Positions 1-9,489 of a DNA stretch of 64,000 bases are shown piece by piece. Position 1 is the stretch's first letter. Every line of letters starts with the position of its first letter. The DNA lies in contig OZ020487.1 in NCBI GenBank assembly GCA_963971405.1, positions 40,521,039-40,585,038 of the forward strand, read 5' to 3'. A program made the translations under genes and the position numbers. This DNA comes from Psococerastis gibbosa. Lineage: Eukaryota; Arthropoda; Insecta; Psocodea; Psocidae. Below the pieces are notes generated by a model. That model was given only the letters and a program-made list of their open reading frames with translations. It made no database searches and was not told the origin of the DNA.

Positions 1-521
1 AAAAGGGACCAAAGAAGAAGGCCACAGGTCCGTCGAACACCCCGATTGCACTTCAAAACTACAATACATCACAAAGATGCGGTCTAACTCCCTCCTACAA
101 CTTTTCAGTGGCACTTTGACCAGAGGCGTAAAGTTTTCGAATGATGGCGGCTTGGCGGGGGCAAAACTAAGTAGACCTTATGACATCAGACAGGATAAGG
201 AAAATTTGAAAAAATAAGAGCAAAATAGTAGGGGTTTGCGCATTTTCAGTAGTAGTAAAGTATAGCTGTAGATTTTACTAAGCTAACAAAGGAATGCTTA
301 TATTCATATTGCTGCAAAGGGGACTATGAAGTATGAACCACGTCTTACAATGCTCGAATGAGCCTAAAGGAGCCCAAAGGAGCTCCCCAACTTTACGCCC
401 CTGACTTTGACTATAAGGCTAAAGATTTAAATTCTTTTTTTAAACTATATTTACCTGAAGCTGCTGTCAGGCAAGCCACAAGCAGAACAGCTAACGCAGT
501 GTATATGACCAAGCGCCTCAT
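1..521 (-). CDS. Gene B: partial secreted-peptide gene, signal-peptide exon 455..521, left-truncated by window
   Basis: Exon 1 starts with ATG at 521 and encodes 22 residues plus one base: MRRLVIYTALAVLLVACLTA followed by AS, a clear signal peptide (Arg-Arg, hydrophobic core, small residues at the end). It ends TCAG at 455 and is followed by the donor GTAAAT at 454. The leader matches gene A almost residue for residue (YTALA, then a hydrophobic run, C-L, A-S) and the intron interrupts at the same point and phase 1. A possible second exon runs 58 down to 1 after an AG at 60-59. In phase it reads VLKCNRGVRRTCGLLLWSL and stays open to the edge, which would be a basic peptide with two Cys, unlike gene A. 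The acceptor has only a weak pyrimidine tract. The signal exon and its paralogy are solid; the second exon is a guess and the true one may lie outside the window. Confidence 0.6.
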
Positions 522-552
522 CTTTGTATACCGTATGGCCCGATCACGCGGT

Positions 553-560
553 CTTTTATA
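553..560 (-). promoter_or_regulatory. TATA box of gene B
   Basis: The minus strand reads CTATAAAAGAC, with TATAAAAG ending 32 bases before the gene B ATG. Gene A has TATAAAG at 34 bases. The short spacing implies a 5' leader of only about ten bases in both genes. Confidence 0.7.
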
Positions 561-626
561 GTTCAGCAAAATGGCGGTCACCTTTTTTATGGGTTGATTA
601 CGATAGTATCCACTTAATAATTTTGC

Positions 627-649
627 GACAACTTCCGTTTTAATTAGGT
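627..649 (-). promoter_or_regulatory. Upstream box shared with gene A
   Basis: The minus strand reads ACCTAATTAAAA, six bases, then TTGTC. Gene A has ACCTAATTAAAA, four bases, then TTGTC at 6246..6226. The match is 17 identical bases around a variable spacer, 67 bases upstream of the TATA box here and 84 in gene A. The surrounding promoter DNA is otherwise mostly diverged, so this is a candidate regulatory site. The ATTA core would suit a homeodomain factor, which is inference only. Confidence 0.45.
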
Positions 650-826
650 TAAACAATTAAACAATTTTTCTGTGAGTAATAGGACCGATGACGGGAGGAA
701 ATGTACTCTATAGGTTTAGCTATGGGCTTTTAGGATTTCCTGTATGTTAACTGCAGGCTACGAGCGGGGTCGCAGGTGGCGCGTAGCGAAAAGGTCGCCC
801 GATATGGTGGCTAGCTGCGAGTATAA

Positions 827-1203
827 GGCGCCCATTTCACCGACCGGCTAGGGCTATTTACAAAAACGGTGACGTGGTAGCAGACATTCAAGACTTAGGT
901 GGGGTTTCCACCGACCTTGCATTGTAGAATTGACGGAAATGTTTATTTTCCTATATGCCGTAGTTAAAATTGATCATACAGTAAAATCACAAACAAACTA
1001 ACTAAAATTAAAAAATGACGTCATGGGATATGTTAATTACAAACATTTTAATAGATTTCTATAAAAAGAAAAACAAACATTTCCGTCAATGTCATTTGCA
1101 TTCTGCAATGCGAGATCGGTGGACACGCCACCTAAGTCTTGAATGTCTGCTACCACGTCACCGTTTTTGTAAATAGCCCTAGCCGGTCGGTGGAATGGGC
1201 GCC
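827..1203. mobile_element. MITE-1 copy 1 (GGCGCCCATTCCACC ends)
   Basis: This is a 377 bp element with long terminal inverted repeats starting GGCGCCCATTTCACCGACC and ending in the reverse complement, flanked by TAA on both sides (824-826, 1204-1206). It has no coding capacity. Four further copies lie at 9120, 19145, 27886 and 33142. Three-base TTA/TAA duplications are typical of the PIF/Harbinger superfamily, so it is probably a non-autonomous Harbinger relative. Confidence 0.8.
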
Positions 1204-1206
1204 TAA

Positions 1207-1608
1207 CGAATAAGCAGTCCCCGACCAAGCAGCAGCATAATCGGAGGGTGGGGTGGCAAGTCTGGTGGTGCAGGATTGTCTAGAAAAAGCCACAGTAGCC
1301 CAAGGATGACTATGTGACGGGGCGAATAGTTGCCGCCACTAAATAAGCAACCACAACTAGGGTACTCTTTTGTACTGGGGGTACTCTTATAAAGAGTCAA
1401 CGGCATAAGGATGCAGAAAGCAACGGGAAACCACTGCATTACAATTCCCTAGTACAGCCATCAGGACTAAGTACATTGGATTTACTTGACTCTCTTTTGA
1501 TGGAGTTCAAAGTACGGTATCTACGTGTTTACAATTGCCATGATGATCGCCAATCTTTGATAGAAGAGGCATTCAAAGAAGACGAAGTAAATATTATTAT
1601 GCACGCTT
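1207..1608. other. Unassigned DNA ending in a LINE 3' fragment
   Basis: The last part (about 1525-1600) matches the LINE-tail sequence at 20122-20175 and 26812-26870 (shared string GATAGAAGAGGCATT in two of them). The segment near 1405-1470 looks like degraded retrotransposon sequence, but no frame is intact. Nothing else is recognised. Confidence 0.4.
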
Positions 1609-2270
1609 GCCCTGAACACGTTAGCTGATACCAATAAGGTAACTCTAATGTGGGTAAAAGGCCACAGTGGGGTGCCCGGAAACGAAGAAGCAGACACGCT
1701 CGCCAAGAAAGGAGGCGCTGCATCGTTCGTGGGGCCTGAACCCTTCTGCGCCTTTCCCAAAAATCATCAGCGCATGATGATCCAGCATTGGGAAGAGAAA
1801 AGGAAAACCAGTTACTGGAAGTCAACCCCAGGGCAAAGACAGGCCAAACTGTTCCTTTCCTACTCACAAAACTTCACAAAGAAGGCACTCAAGCTCAGCA
1901 AACTAGATCTGAGAATCCTCACAGGCATCCTCACAGGACACTGCCCGGTGAATTATCACCTGAAAAACATGGGAAAAGTGGCTGAGGACACATGTCGCTT
2001 CTGCAAGGAAGCCACTGAGACTGCGGAGCACGTACTATGCGACTGCCCGGCCATCTCCTACCGACGCCAAGTAGCCACCGACTCCCGGTTCCTAGATCCA
2101 GTGGAAGTGTGCAAACTAGCACCAAGAAGTGTGGTCAAGTTCATAAGGAACACCATCACAGATTGGGACTAACAAGATCGGGAAATCGCAATAGATCTTA
2201 AGGTCAAAGCGATTCGCAAGGCCCACCAGGGTCAAACGACCTAACTTTAATCTAATCTAAATATTATTAA
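1609..2270 (+). pseudogene. LINE fragment: RNase H domain and C-terminal zinc knuckle
   Basis: The open frame to 2172 starts near 1609, before the first Met at 1648. It contains the RNase H signature WVKGHSGVPGNEEAD, with the late catalytic His and Asp, followed about 90 residues later by a zinc-knuckle-like CRFC, eight residues, then HVLCDC. This order (RNase H then CCHC-type motif at the end of ORF2) is typical of RNase H-bearing LINEs of the I/R1/LOA group. Reverse transcriptase and endonuclease are missing, so this is a 5'-truncated copy. After the stop there is about 90 bp of 3' UTR ending in an AATCTAATCTAA-type tail, which marks the original 3' end near 2262. Confidence 0.85.
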
Positions 2271-2369
2271 TTTTGTAGTTTAGACTCAAAATCCACCTTT
2301 GGTGTTAATCTCACTGTAATAGTCATTTTCCAAAAATGTCACAAATTTAATTATCCTTTCTATATCTAT

Positions 2370-2575
2370 CAGGCGCGGATCTAGAATGAGACCAAGGAGG
2401 GGGCTAAGATTAAATTTAGATTTTTTTTTTTTAAAGGGCTAAAATATTGGGGTTTTACGCATTTTCAGAGAAATAAGGAAAAATTTATTGTAAATTAATT
2501 TATTACGCTCTAATTTGATCGATCCTACATATGTTTTTCCTATTTTGACCCACACCTACCCCCCCCCCCCCAAAT
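2370..2575. repeat. C-rich MITE-like fragment
   Basis: It begins CAGGCGCGGATCTAG, like the hAT-type G/C-rich elements elsewhere in the window. It has an AT-rich body and a poly-C run at about 2561-2571. The interior resembles the element at 61460-61630. No matching right end was found. Confidence 0.4.
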
Positions 2576-2815
2576 CGCTGCATAGAAAACGTCTGTCTGT
2601 CTGTCTGTCTCCGTCGATTTGTGGGCAAACTACTAAATGGATTTCTGTTAAATTTCTTAAATTTCGCAAGCAGGTTCAAAAAATCATATCTCAGGACCAT
2701 TTCCTTATTTTGGACTTACTTGATTTGGGGGCGGGGGGTTGCTGCCAAAACTTAAAAAAAGCAGCTAAATTGTTTTCTTTCAAAAAGGGCTCCAACAATT
2801 TCTTTTAAATTCACA
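2576..2815 (-). repeat. R900 repeat fragment with (CTGT)n
   Basis: It contains CTGTCTGTCTGT, then the family sequence GGGCAAACTACT and the tract TTTCTTTTAAATTCACA. Both identify the central and right parts of the R900 family in reverse orientation. The copy is quite diverged. Confidence 0.7.
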
Positions 2816-2977
2816 AAAAATGGGCTCGTAATTTATTAATGAATGTCCATTCTATCCAGTGTTCAAAATCAAATAAATTTATTCCAATTCTTCAAACAAT
2901 ACAGGTCTACATTAAAAATTTATTTCGGGGGGGGGGGGGTCCGGACCCCTTGGACCACCCCCCTGGGCACGGCCATG
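2816..2977 (-). mobile_element. Truncated copy of the GGCCGTGCCCAGG MITE
   Basis: It ends CCCCTGGGCACGGCC after a G-run and a CCCC-rich stretch and matches the right half of the complete element at 26980-27155 (TTATTAATGAAT and AATTTATTTCGGGGGG are shared, inverted). The other terminus is missing. Confidence 0.55.
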
Positions 2978-3189
2978 ACCTATTGTAATGCTATGTTATG
3001 TTAGATTATCTCTTAGGCCCTTTCCAACGAACGGACCTTATCCAGCCTGAGTATAAGTTATCTTCTTATATCCTCTTAAACTTATTGGCTGGATAAGTTT
3101 TCATAAGTTTTCAGCTAAAGTAAATAAAGTAAATTCGTGTCGGGGTGGTACTACCCGTGGTACAGGAGTTTTCAGGTTGCATCAACAGC

Positions 3190-3390
3190 CTCCTGTTTAA
3201 CCTATCGACAGTCAGGGAAGACTGCCGGGACCGCCGGCTTTACATGCCCTCCGAAGCATGGTAGTCAGAAGATAAATAATTGTACCACTAGAAAATTTTG
3301 GCATTCGGGTGGGACTCGAACCAGTCACCTTCTGGATGATAGTCCGAGTCGTTACCTCTACGCCATTCTGACTACTCAGCTAATAAGTGA
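3190..3390 (-). repeat. T1 tRNA-like SINE
   Basis: Reversed, this copy reads AGTCAGAATGGCGTAGAGGT, then a diverged middle and GGTTCGAGTCCC. These correspond to box A and box B of an internal Pol III promoter. The body with CATGCTTCGGAGGGCATG is shared with copies at 12322, 25690, 28915 and 59815. The cloverleaf is not preserved, so this is a SINE and not a tRNA gene. Confidence 0.7.
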
Positions 3391-3504
3391 TATTCAAAAT
3401 TTGAAACTCTTTATTTAGTTATCCGATGCACAGTACTGTACAAATAGGTTGGCTATCTATGTCCCTATATAACATTGCCGCGAAAAGTCACCGGAAGCTT
3501 CAAT

Positions 3505-3868
3505 TAGCTTGTTGTTGTTGTTTCCAACGCCTGCTTTCAGCATTTCTGCTTTAAGCAACCCTGTCAGCCTGGCGGGGGGAGTGAGTCTGTTAACTTGAGG
3601 CACCCTTTCTCTTTCAACTCGGGGGAAAGGGGAGCTGACTGACAGGGTGGGCCTCCTGATGATAGTGGATTCCGAACCACCTGGGGAACATGGTAGAGTC
3701 ACATGATTAAATCGGAGGTGACCAGGACTCGACACGTACTTATACTGACTGGTATAGTCTCAGCGCGTTATCATGTCCCACCATGTTCCCCTGCCAACGC
3801 TGTGCACACTACTAAGTTTGCCGCAGTTTGAAACATGCTCTGTTCTAATGGAATCAACATGGTAGGCC
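3505..3868 (-). repeat. SINE-B copy (5S-like head, AAC tail)
   Basis: In reverse orientation it runs from a head like GGCCTACCATGTTGATTCC, through the core GTGGTTCGGAATCCACTAT shared with SINE-A, to GCAGAAATGCTGAAAGCAGG and an (AAC)n tail at 3508-3520. Other copies are at 13275, 27547 and 60765, with a 3' piece at 13985. Confidence 0.75.
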
Positions 3869-3974
3869 TTACCAGTTGGCAGTTAGTTTCAGTTAGTGGT
3901 TACATCGATGAATGTGAAAGTGAAAAACCGAAAGAAAAATAATATTTTTTTTAATAGGATTTATGCTGACTAAT

Positions 3975-3980
3975 TTTATT
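3975..3980 (-). terminator. Poly(A) signal of gene A
   Basis: AATAAA on the minus strand lies 37 bases after the gene A stop codon. It is the first such hexamer downstream and completes the gene model. Confidence 0.65.
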
Positions 3981-4016
3981 TCATGAAAAATAATCTCCAG
4001 AGTTAAGAATCAATAG

Positions 4017-6102
4017 TTATACAGCTCCAGCACTGAAAGAGGCGCCATCTTTCCCTGCGCTGACCGCAACCGATACACTGCCCTTATTTTTCTTCTTCGG
4101 GACAGGCTTCTTAGGAACTGTCTTTCTGGGGGTTGGCTTCTTCTTAGGAGTAGGTTTCCTCCTAAATACTGGCTTCTTCTTTGGCTGCCCAATATCCCTC
4201 TTAACTTTCGATGATTTTAGAACTGGTTTTGGAGCTGGTTTTTGTTTAAGTTTTGGAGAAGGTAGAGGCTTTTTTCGAATTTGCAACGCAGCCGAGGCGA
4301 CAGGTGGTGCCTCTCTCTTTTCCAGTCCGTGGCCTTTGGAAGTTCCTAGAGCAGTATCATGTGTGTCCTCTGAAACATTGGTATAAAAAATGAAATAAAA
4401 AGAAATGAAATGAAATGAAATGAAATGAAATGAAATGAAAAGAAATGAAATGAAATGAAATGAAAAAACGACTTTATTGCAAACAAAAGACAAACAATAA
4501 GACAATAAAGTCTTGTTTTCATGCTAACCTTAAAATGGTATAAATTCTAATAATTGTATGTTATTTTGAAACCTTGAATAGGTTGTTGATGTATACTCGT
4601 AGTTGGGTGGCTATTCCATCGGTCAATTTTCTTTCAAATTTGATTTTGTCATTGGCGGAAAATCATCAATTTTGCATTATTTATTTTAACACCCCACTCC
4701 ACTTGTTTGCAACAATTGAACATTTTTGTTTCCAATTTTTTCCAAATTTGTAAGTTTGCCCCCACCGTCTTTCTTTTAATTTTATAATCTATAAGAAATC
4801 TTATGATTTAGACTACGAAATAATTCGTTCGTTCTCAAGAAATTAATTTAAATTATTTATCATCTCTAGACGACGCTATTGTTTAATTTTAGTTAGTTAT
4901 TGTTTGCAACGGGTGATTTTAGGCTACACTATGATGATTGATCAATTTCAACATAAGGAAATTAAAATGTAGAATATCATAGAGTAAAACAAACTTCTCA
5001 AATTGACAGATGGAATAGCCGCCTTAAGGCTATATTACTATCACCTGACCATCGAGGTTGGTGTTAGGAAAGGCCAGATAAATCGAAATATAATGGAGCA
5101 TTTCGAAGCCGATATTTAGTTATTAGTTATTACATACATTTTGACATAAGTCGCGTACTTACTCTGATAATTAAATAAGTAGATCTCCTAGTATACCAAC
5201 CCTTCTTAAATATTTTCGACAGGCCAAAGTATCTTTAGAATAATAACTCAATGCAATAGACCTGCAGTTTTTTTAAAAGGGTCGTCCACCTGACGTCACT
5301 GAAGGTGACGTAAATTCTAGATGGGTCAGTCCAACACATTACCACACAGCATTAACGGCAGGGAACGCAATGCATTTGACCGTGAATTTACTTTCATTTA
5401 AAAATAATTTTTTTTTTGCACAAAACCCAATAGTTTTTTGGGAAAGCAAACTGTCCGGTTTCGTTACTCAATTTAACACCTAAAACAAGCCTGAAGTTAG
5501 AAATCATCGGTAGAAAGGTTTCGCAGAAAAATTATTTTTTAGCCATTTTTCATTAAAATTTAGTTATTTTTATTTTTTACCCCCTGAACCAAGCTATCAA
5601 GGGGCAAGCGACCCCCCGCATGTTAACAACATTAATAACGACTAGAATATATGTGATTTTAAAAGAAATCGTTGGAGCCATTTTTGAGAAATAATTTTTT
5701 TAGACTTTTTTTTGGAGTTTTTTGAGAATAAAACCCCCCCAAATTGAGTTAGCCCCAAATAAAAAAAGTTGTTCCGAGGCATGATTTTTGTGAACCTACA
5801 TGTTGAATTCCACCCAAATCCACCGAGTAGTTTGCCCGGAAATCGATGAACAGACAGACAGACAGACATTTTGTAAAAACCACTTTTTTGGGTTCCTGGG
5901 ACCTCAAAACGTGTAAATCCGTTGAAATCTCGGAATCGAAAATTTCGACCATCACAAAGCTTTCCTTATACTACGCATACATTGGAAAGCAAAAATAATT
6001 ATACAATATACAATACTAGTATTTAGTCTTACCTGATGCATTAGCTAAAAAACAGCCCACAATGAGAATAGCCAAAGCTGTGTATAAGGCAAGGCGCATC
6101 AT
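4017..6102 (-). CDS. Gene A: secreted Lys/Pro-rich cationic peptide precursor, two exons (6102..6033, 4369..4017)
   Basis: Exon 1 encodes MMRLALYTALAILIVGCFLA then NAS, a signal peptide; a second ATG follows in frame. It ends TCAG and is followed by GTAAGAC. Exon 2 follows TTTCAG and joins in frame (phase 1, Glu at the junction), giving 140 residues. Residues 24-42 are an acidic-leaning propeptide ending LEKR. Residues 43-81 are Pro/Lys-rich and end VKR. Residues 82-119 consist of repeats such as KKKP, PTPKKKPTPR and VPKKPVPKKKNK. Residues 120-140 form a tail of alternating small and hydrophobic residues (GSVSVAVSAG, then FSAGAV). The part after residue 42 has about 29 basic and 3 acidic residues and 17 prolines, with no Cys. 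Kex2/furin-type cleavage at the two Lys-Arg sites would yield one or two mature peptides. The layout resembles proline-rich antimicrobial precursors. A matrix or cement role is also possible, and no family is recognised. TATA box, splice sites and poly(A) signal agree. Confidence 0.8.
4383..4472. repeat. (ATTTC)n microsatellite at the gene A acceptor
   Basis: The plus strand shows about fifteen GAAAT units. On the transcribed strand it reads as ATTTC repeats and ends about 15 bases before the exon 2 acceptor, so it forms a very long pyrimidine-rich tract. It sits inside the gene A intron. Confidence 0.9.
4604..5023. mobile_element. MITE with GGCGGCTATTCCATC ends, in gene A intron
   Basis: The left end reads GGTGGCTATTCCATCGGTCA and the right end TGACAGATGGAATAGCCGCC followed by TTA. 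The interior has no frame. It resembles the element at 54013-54190 and the one-ended piece at 30292, and its termini recall MITE-1. It occupies about a quarter of the intron. Confidence 0.65.
5280..5996 (+). repeat. R900 repeat copy in gene A intron
   Basis: It carries the family landmarks in order: CCACCTGACGTCACTG, GTAACGAAACCGG (complement), AAGGGGCAAGCGACCCCCCG, AAATTGAGTTAGCCC, the CAGACAGACAGA tract, CCTGGGACCTCAAAACGTG and the terminal TTGGAAAGCAAAAAT. The first ~110 bases of the family are missing. Confidence 0.8.
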
Positions 6103-6135
6103 GATTGTGTGAAGCGAACAAAATGCAACCGGCGA

Positions 6136-6142
6136 CTTTATA
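6136..6142 (-). promoter_or_regulatory. TATA box of gene A
   Basis: The minus strand reads CACTATAAAGTC, with TATAAAG 34 bases before the first ATG. This matches the gene B spacing (32 bases) and predicts transcription start about ten bases upstream of the ATG. Confidence 0.7.
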
Positions 6143-6225
6143 GTGCAACGAAGTAAGGCCAATTTTTATTACCAATTATTGTCGTGTTGGCGCCTGTATT
6201 CCACGGCGGGTGACACATAAGTTAG

Positions 6226-6246
6226 GACAATTATTTTTAATTAGGT
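6226..6246 (-). promoter_or_regulatory. Upstream box shared with gene B
   Basis: The minus strand reads ACCTAATTAAAA, AATA, TTGTC. The same two blocks occur upstream of gene B at 649..627, with a spacer two bases longer. Confidence 0.45.
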
Positions 6247-6377
6247 GATAAAGCTTCACTGTATGTAAGCCTAACTACCGTGGTACCGTATGTAGGCCTA
6301 CCCATTGTAGCACCGTATATAATGCAGCCTTTCATCAATTAAAATTTGTAATGTAATCCTATTTAGTAAGCCAGATG

Positions 6378-6545
6378 ATGCGACTTCGGTGGCTTGGTGG
6401 TAGCGTGCTTGTACTTGTGCGAGTCTCTACACACCTTGCGTTCGGAGATGTGTCGTAACTCGACACAAGTACCTATTAGGTCACCCAGTGAGCCAATTGA
6501 AGAGGATACATTCATTAATTGTTTGTACGCAATAACCTTTTTTTA
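6378..6545 (+). repeat. T3 tRNA-like SINE
   Basis: It starts CTTCGGTGGCTTGGTGGTAG (box A-like), continues CTTGTGCGAGTCT and ends GAGGATACATTCATTAATTG, as in the copies at 14425 and 18178. Box B is degraded. Confidence 0.65.
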
Positions 6546-6729
6546 AAGAAAAGAAAACAAGAATAAGGTAATTTAGAAATTCTTATTCTTATTCTGATAT
6601 AATAATTCAAACTGGTCCAAATTAAAGAAACTTTGGGTTGGAATACGATTGAAATATTGCATTAATTCGGCACGTGTCACGTTTCTATTTTACTGTAAGA
6701 ATATGTGTACTTGTGTTCTTCTTCTGGGG

Positions 6730-7231
6730 TTACAATCTATCGATTGGTTTGCAGCAACTTGACTCTTCTTCTCCACTCCTCCCTGTCTTTCGCGATCCTT
6801 TTCATTTCCCAGTAGGTCCCGCACTCCATGTCCGCCATTACGTCCTCCATGTGCTCCTTTCTCGGCCTGCCTCTGTGGTTTGTGCCCTCGACTGAGCCTT
6901 CAACAATGGTGTTTAGAAGGCTTTCATGCCTGATAAGGTGCCCCATAAATCTGGCCCTCCTCGTAGATATAGCTATCGTTAATGTTCTTTTTTCGTTTAG
7001 CCTACGAAGCACCTCCTCATTCGCGATATGGTCTCGCCATGAAATTTGCAGCATTCTCCTGTAGCACCACATCTCAAAGGCCTCTAGTTTCTTTTTCTCA
7101 CTTTCATGTATGCACCAAGTTTCGCAGCCATACAGCAGTATACTCCATACCAGTGTTTTAAGCATTCGTTTTCTTATTTTCATGTCAATATTATTTGATT
7201 CAAACATTTTGGATTTTTTGTTGAATGCCAC
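6730..7231 (-). pseudogene. LINE reverse-transcriptase C-terminal fragment
   Basis: The frame includes LLYGCETW, FEMWCYRRMLQISW, FMGHLIRHE and HRGRPRKEHMEDV, the conserved order of the region after the fingers/palm in many LINE ORF2 proteins. It stops normally after about 164 residues. The catalytic FADD and everything 5' are absent, so this is a 5'-truncated copy. Confidence 0.85.
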
Positions 7232-7449
7232 TTGTGTTAGGCTACAGTATTATATTTTATACCGTATTTTACGGTATTACAATAAGTACGGCCCAAAATC
7301 CGTTATACCTACAATTTTTTCCCATATTCTTTTATTCCTATGGGTGAATTGAATTTTTGTCATACGAGTATTACGTAATGCAATATATTGTAGCATACAA
7401 TATGTATACCGCACTTGGCAGTCACATACGAGTACATAGCAGAACCAGC

Positions 7450-7845
<396 letters not shown>

Positions 7846-7930
7846 TTAACTTATGCTTGGGGTTAAAAATGTAAACAAACAATTTTGAATGGCACTTTAC
7901 ATTTTAAAAATTATCTTGTTGGCATTGTTA
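7846..7930. mobile_element. Fragment of AAACGGCATAG palindromic MITE
   Basis: TTAACTTATGCTTGGGGTTA then AAAATGTAAACAAAC and GAATGGCACTTTACAT match the better-preserved copies at 36930, 46325 and 62385. The termini are lost. Confidence 0.45.
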
Positions 7931-8674
7931 ATCCCATGCCCGCAGATAGGGAAAAGGATTTTTTTTATATTGCACAGTTATTTGTATCTTATTTATTTGG
8001 CCTGTATAAGATTACCAAACACCGCATTAAAACGTTTCTACCAAATATTCCATCCATGACATGTTTTCATGTATTGTGTTGTGTTAAATATTATGTTTGT
8101 ATTGGGTTATGTTTTCAAGTAAAACCTCGAAAAAAAATTTGGGAAAATAACCGAGAAGGTTCCAAAGTTTTTTAATTTTATGTTTTATGAGCTTTGAACA
8201 TTGACCGCCCGTTTATTAGTGCAGGTCTTTCTACCAACTAGCCTATTCCACCCCATTGGCTAAACAAGTAAACAAATTGTTAGGGACAGGAAGACCAATT
8301 TCCATAATTCTAACCCTATTGATTATGCCAGACCTAAAGTGGATGGTCGTGAAAATTCCTCTCCCTACTTGACAAGGACAAATTAGTAGTTTGGAGAAGG
8401 CTGGTTTGGCATGTAATTATAAGTTGATACCTGCAATATACTAACTGGAAAACTTGCGAGTTGCTCGGGGCTGATGCTTCCCCTAGATGGGATTAGCCCC
8501 CCTCCCCCATAACCCCCCCCCCCTTCCCCCCCCCCTTCGACATATACACCTTTCAGCACCAGTTGGTTTACTTCTTAATGTTCTATTAGTAATTGCATGA
8601 TGCTTAACTTTTTACTGCCACAGCCATATGCAAGTAAAACTGCTCTTTGCCATAAACATTTGGTATTTTTCCTC
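7931..8674. other. Unassigned intergenic DNA
   Basis: No gene or family is recognised. There is a C-rich stretch at about 8498-8536. The reading frame at 7885-8175 has no recognisable features. Confidence 0.5.
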
Positions 8675-8800
8675 TGCTTCTCCTTCGACCGGTACTCCCC
8701 CGCGTCGAAGGAATATATTTATACATAAGTTATCTTATTATACCATTGTAATTCAAAAATCCAGTGGAACCTAAGTTAATAAAGTAGCCGTAGTGTCATA
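8675..8800 (+). repeat. GGTACTCCCC repeat, copy 1
   Basis: CTTCGACCGGTACTCCCCCG, then GAAGGAATATATTTATA and TAAGTTAATAAAGTAG, match 23963-24105. It may be the 3' end of a retroelement; no coding part is attached. Confidence 0.45.
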
Positions 8801-8811
8801 ATCATAATTAT

Positions 8812-9116
8812 TATGGCTGGCCATTTTTAAGAAGGCACCGTAATTAATGCCAAATGCATAGTTTCTCACTGATTATACTCCTATAGAGCCATAAAATTCT
8901 TTTAAGCTACCGATAACCTTTAAGAACAACATCATTAAATGTTGTAATTACTGTATACTGTACAGCCGTTATAGCGGTTCATTATTAAAGCTTTCCATTG
9001 TTAGCGCTATTATAATTATATAGGTAATTAATGAGACTGTCCATTTTATTACTGAATGAACATTTGATGGCGGGCCATTTTTAAGGAGGCACAGTAGTCA
9101 CTACCAAATACGCAGC
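8812..9116. repeat. ~240 bp tandem array, left part
   Basis: The first unit begins TGGCTGGCCATTTTTAAG and contains GCCAAATGCATAGTTTCTCA and ACATCATTAAATGTTGTAAT. A second unit begins at about 9066 and is cut by MITE-1 at 9117. The array resumes at 9976. Confidence 0.6.
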
Positions 9117-9119
9117 TTA

Positions 9120-9455
9120 GGCGCCCATTCCACCGACCGGCTAGGGCTATTTACAAAAACGGTGACGTGGTAGCAGACATTCAAGACTTAGGTGGCGTTT
9201 CCACTGACCTATTATAGAAATCTATTAATATGTTTGTACTTAACATATCCCATGACGCCATTTTTTAATTTTAGTTTGTTTGTTTGTGATTTTACTCTAT
9301 GATCATTGATCAATTTTAACTATGGCATAGAGGAAAATAAACATTTCCGTCAATTCTGCAATGCGAGGTCGGTGGAAACCCCGCCTAAGTCTTGAATGTC
9401 TGCTACCACGTCACTGTTTTTGTTAATAGCCCTAGCCGGTCGGTGGAATGGCGCC
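9120..9455. mobile_element. MITE-1 copy 2
   Basis: A 336 bp inverted-repeat element with GGCGCCCATTCCACCGACC ends, flanked by TTA at 9117-9119 and 9456-9458. It is inserted in the ~240 bp array. Confidence 0.85.
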
Positions 9456-9489
9456 TTACTTCACTTTTACTTTTTCCTCGCTTTTATCC

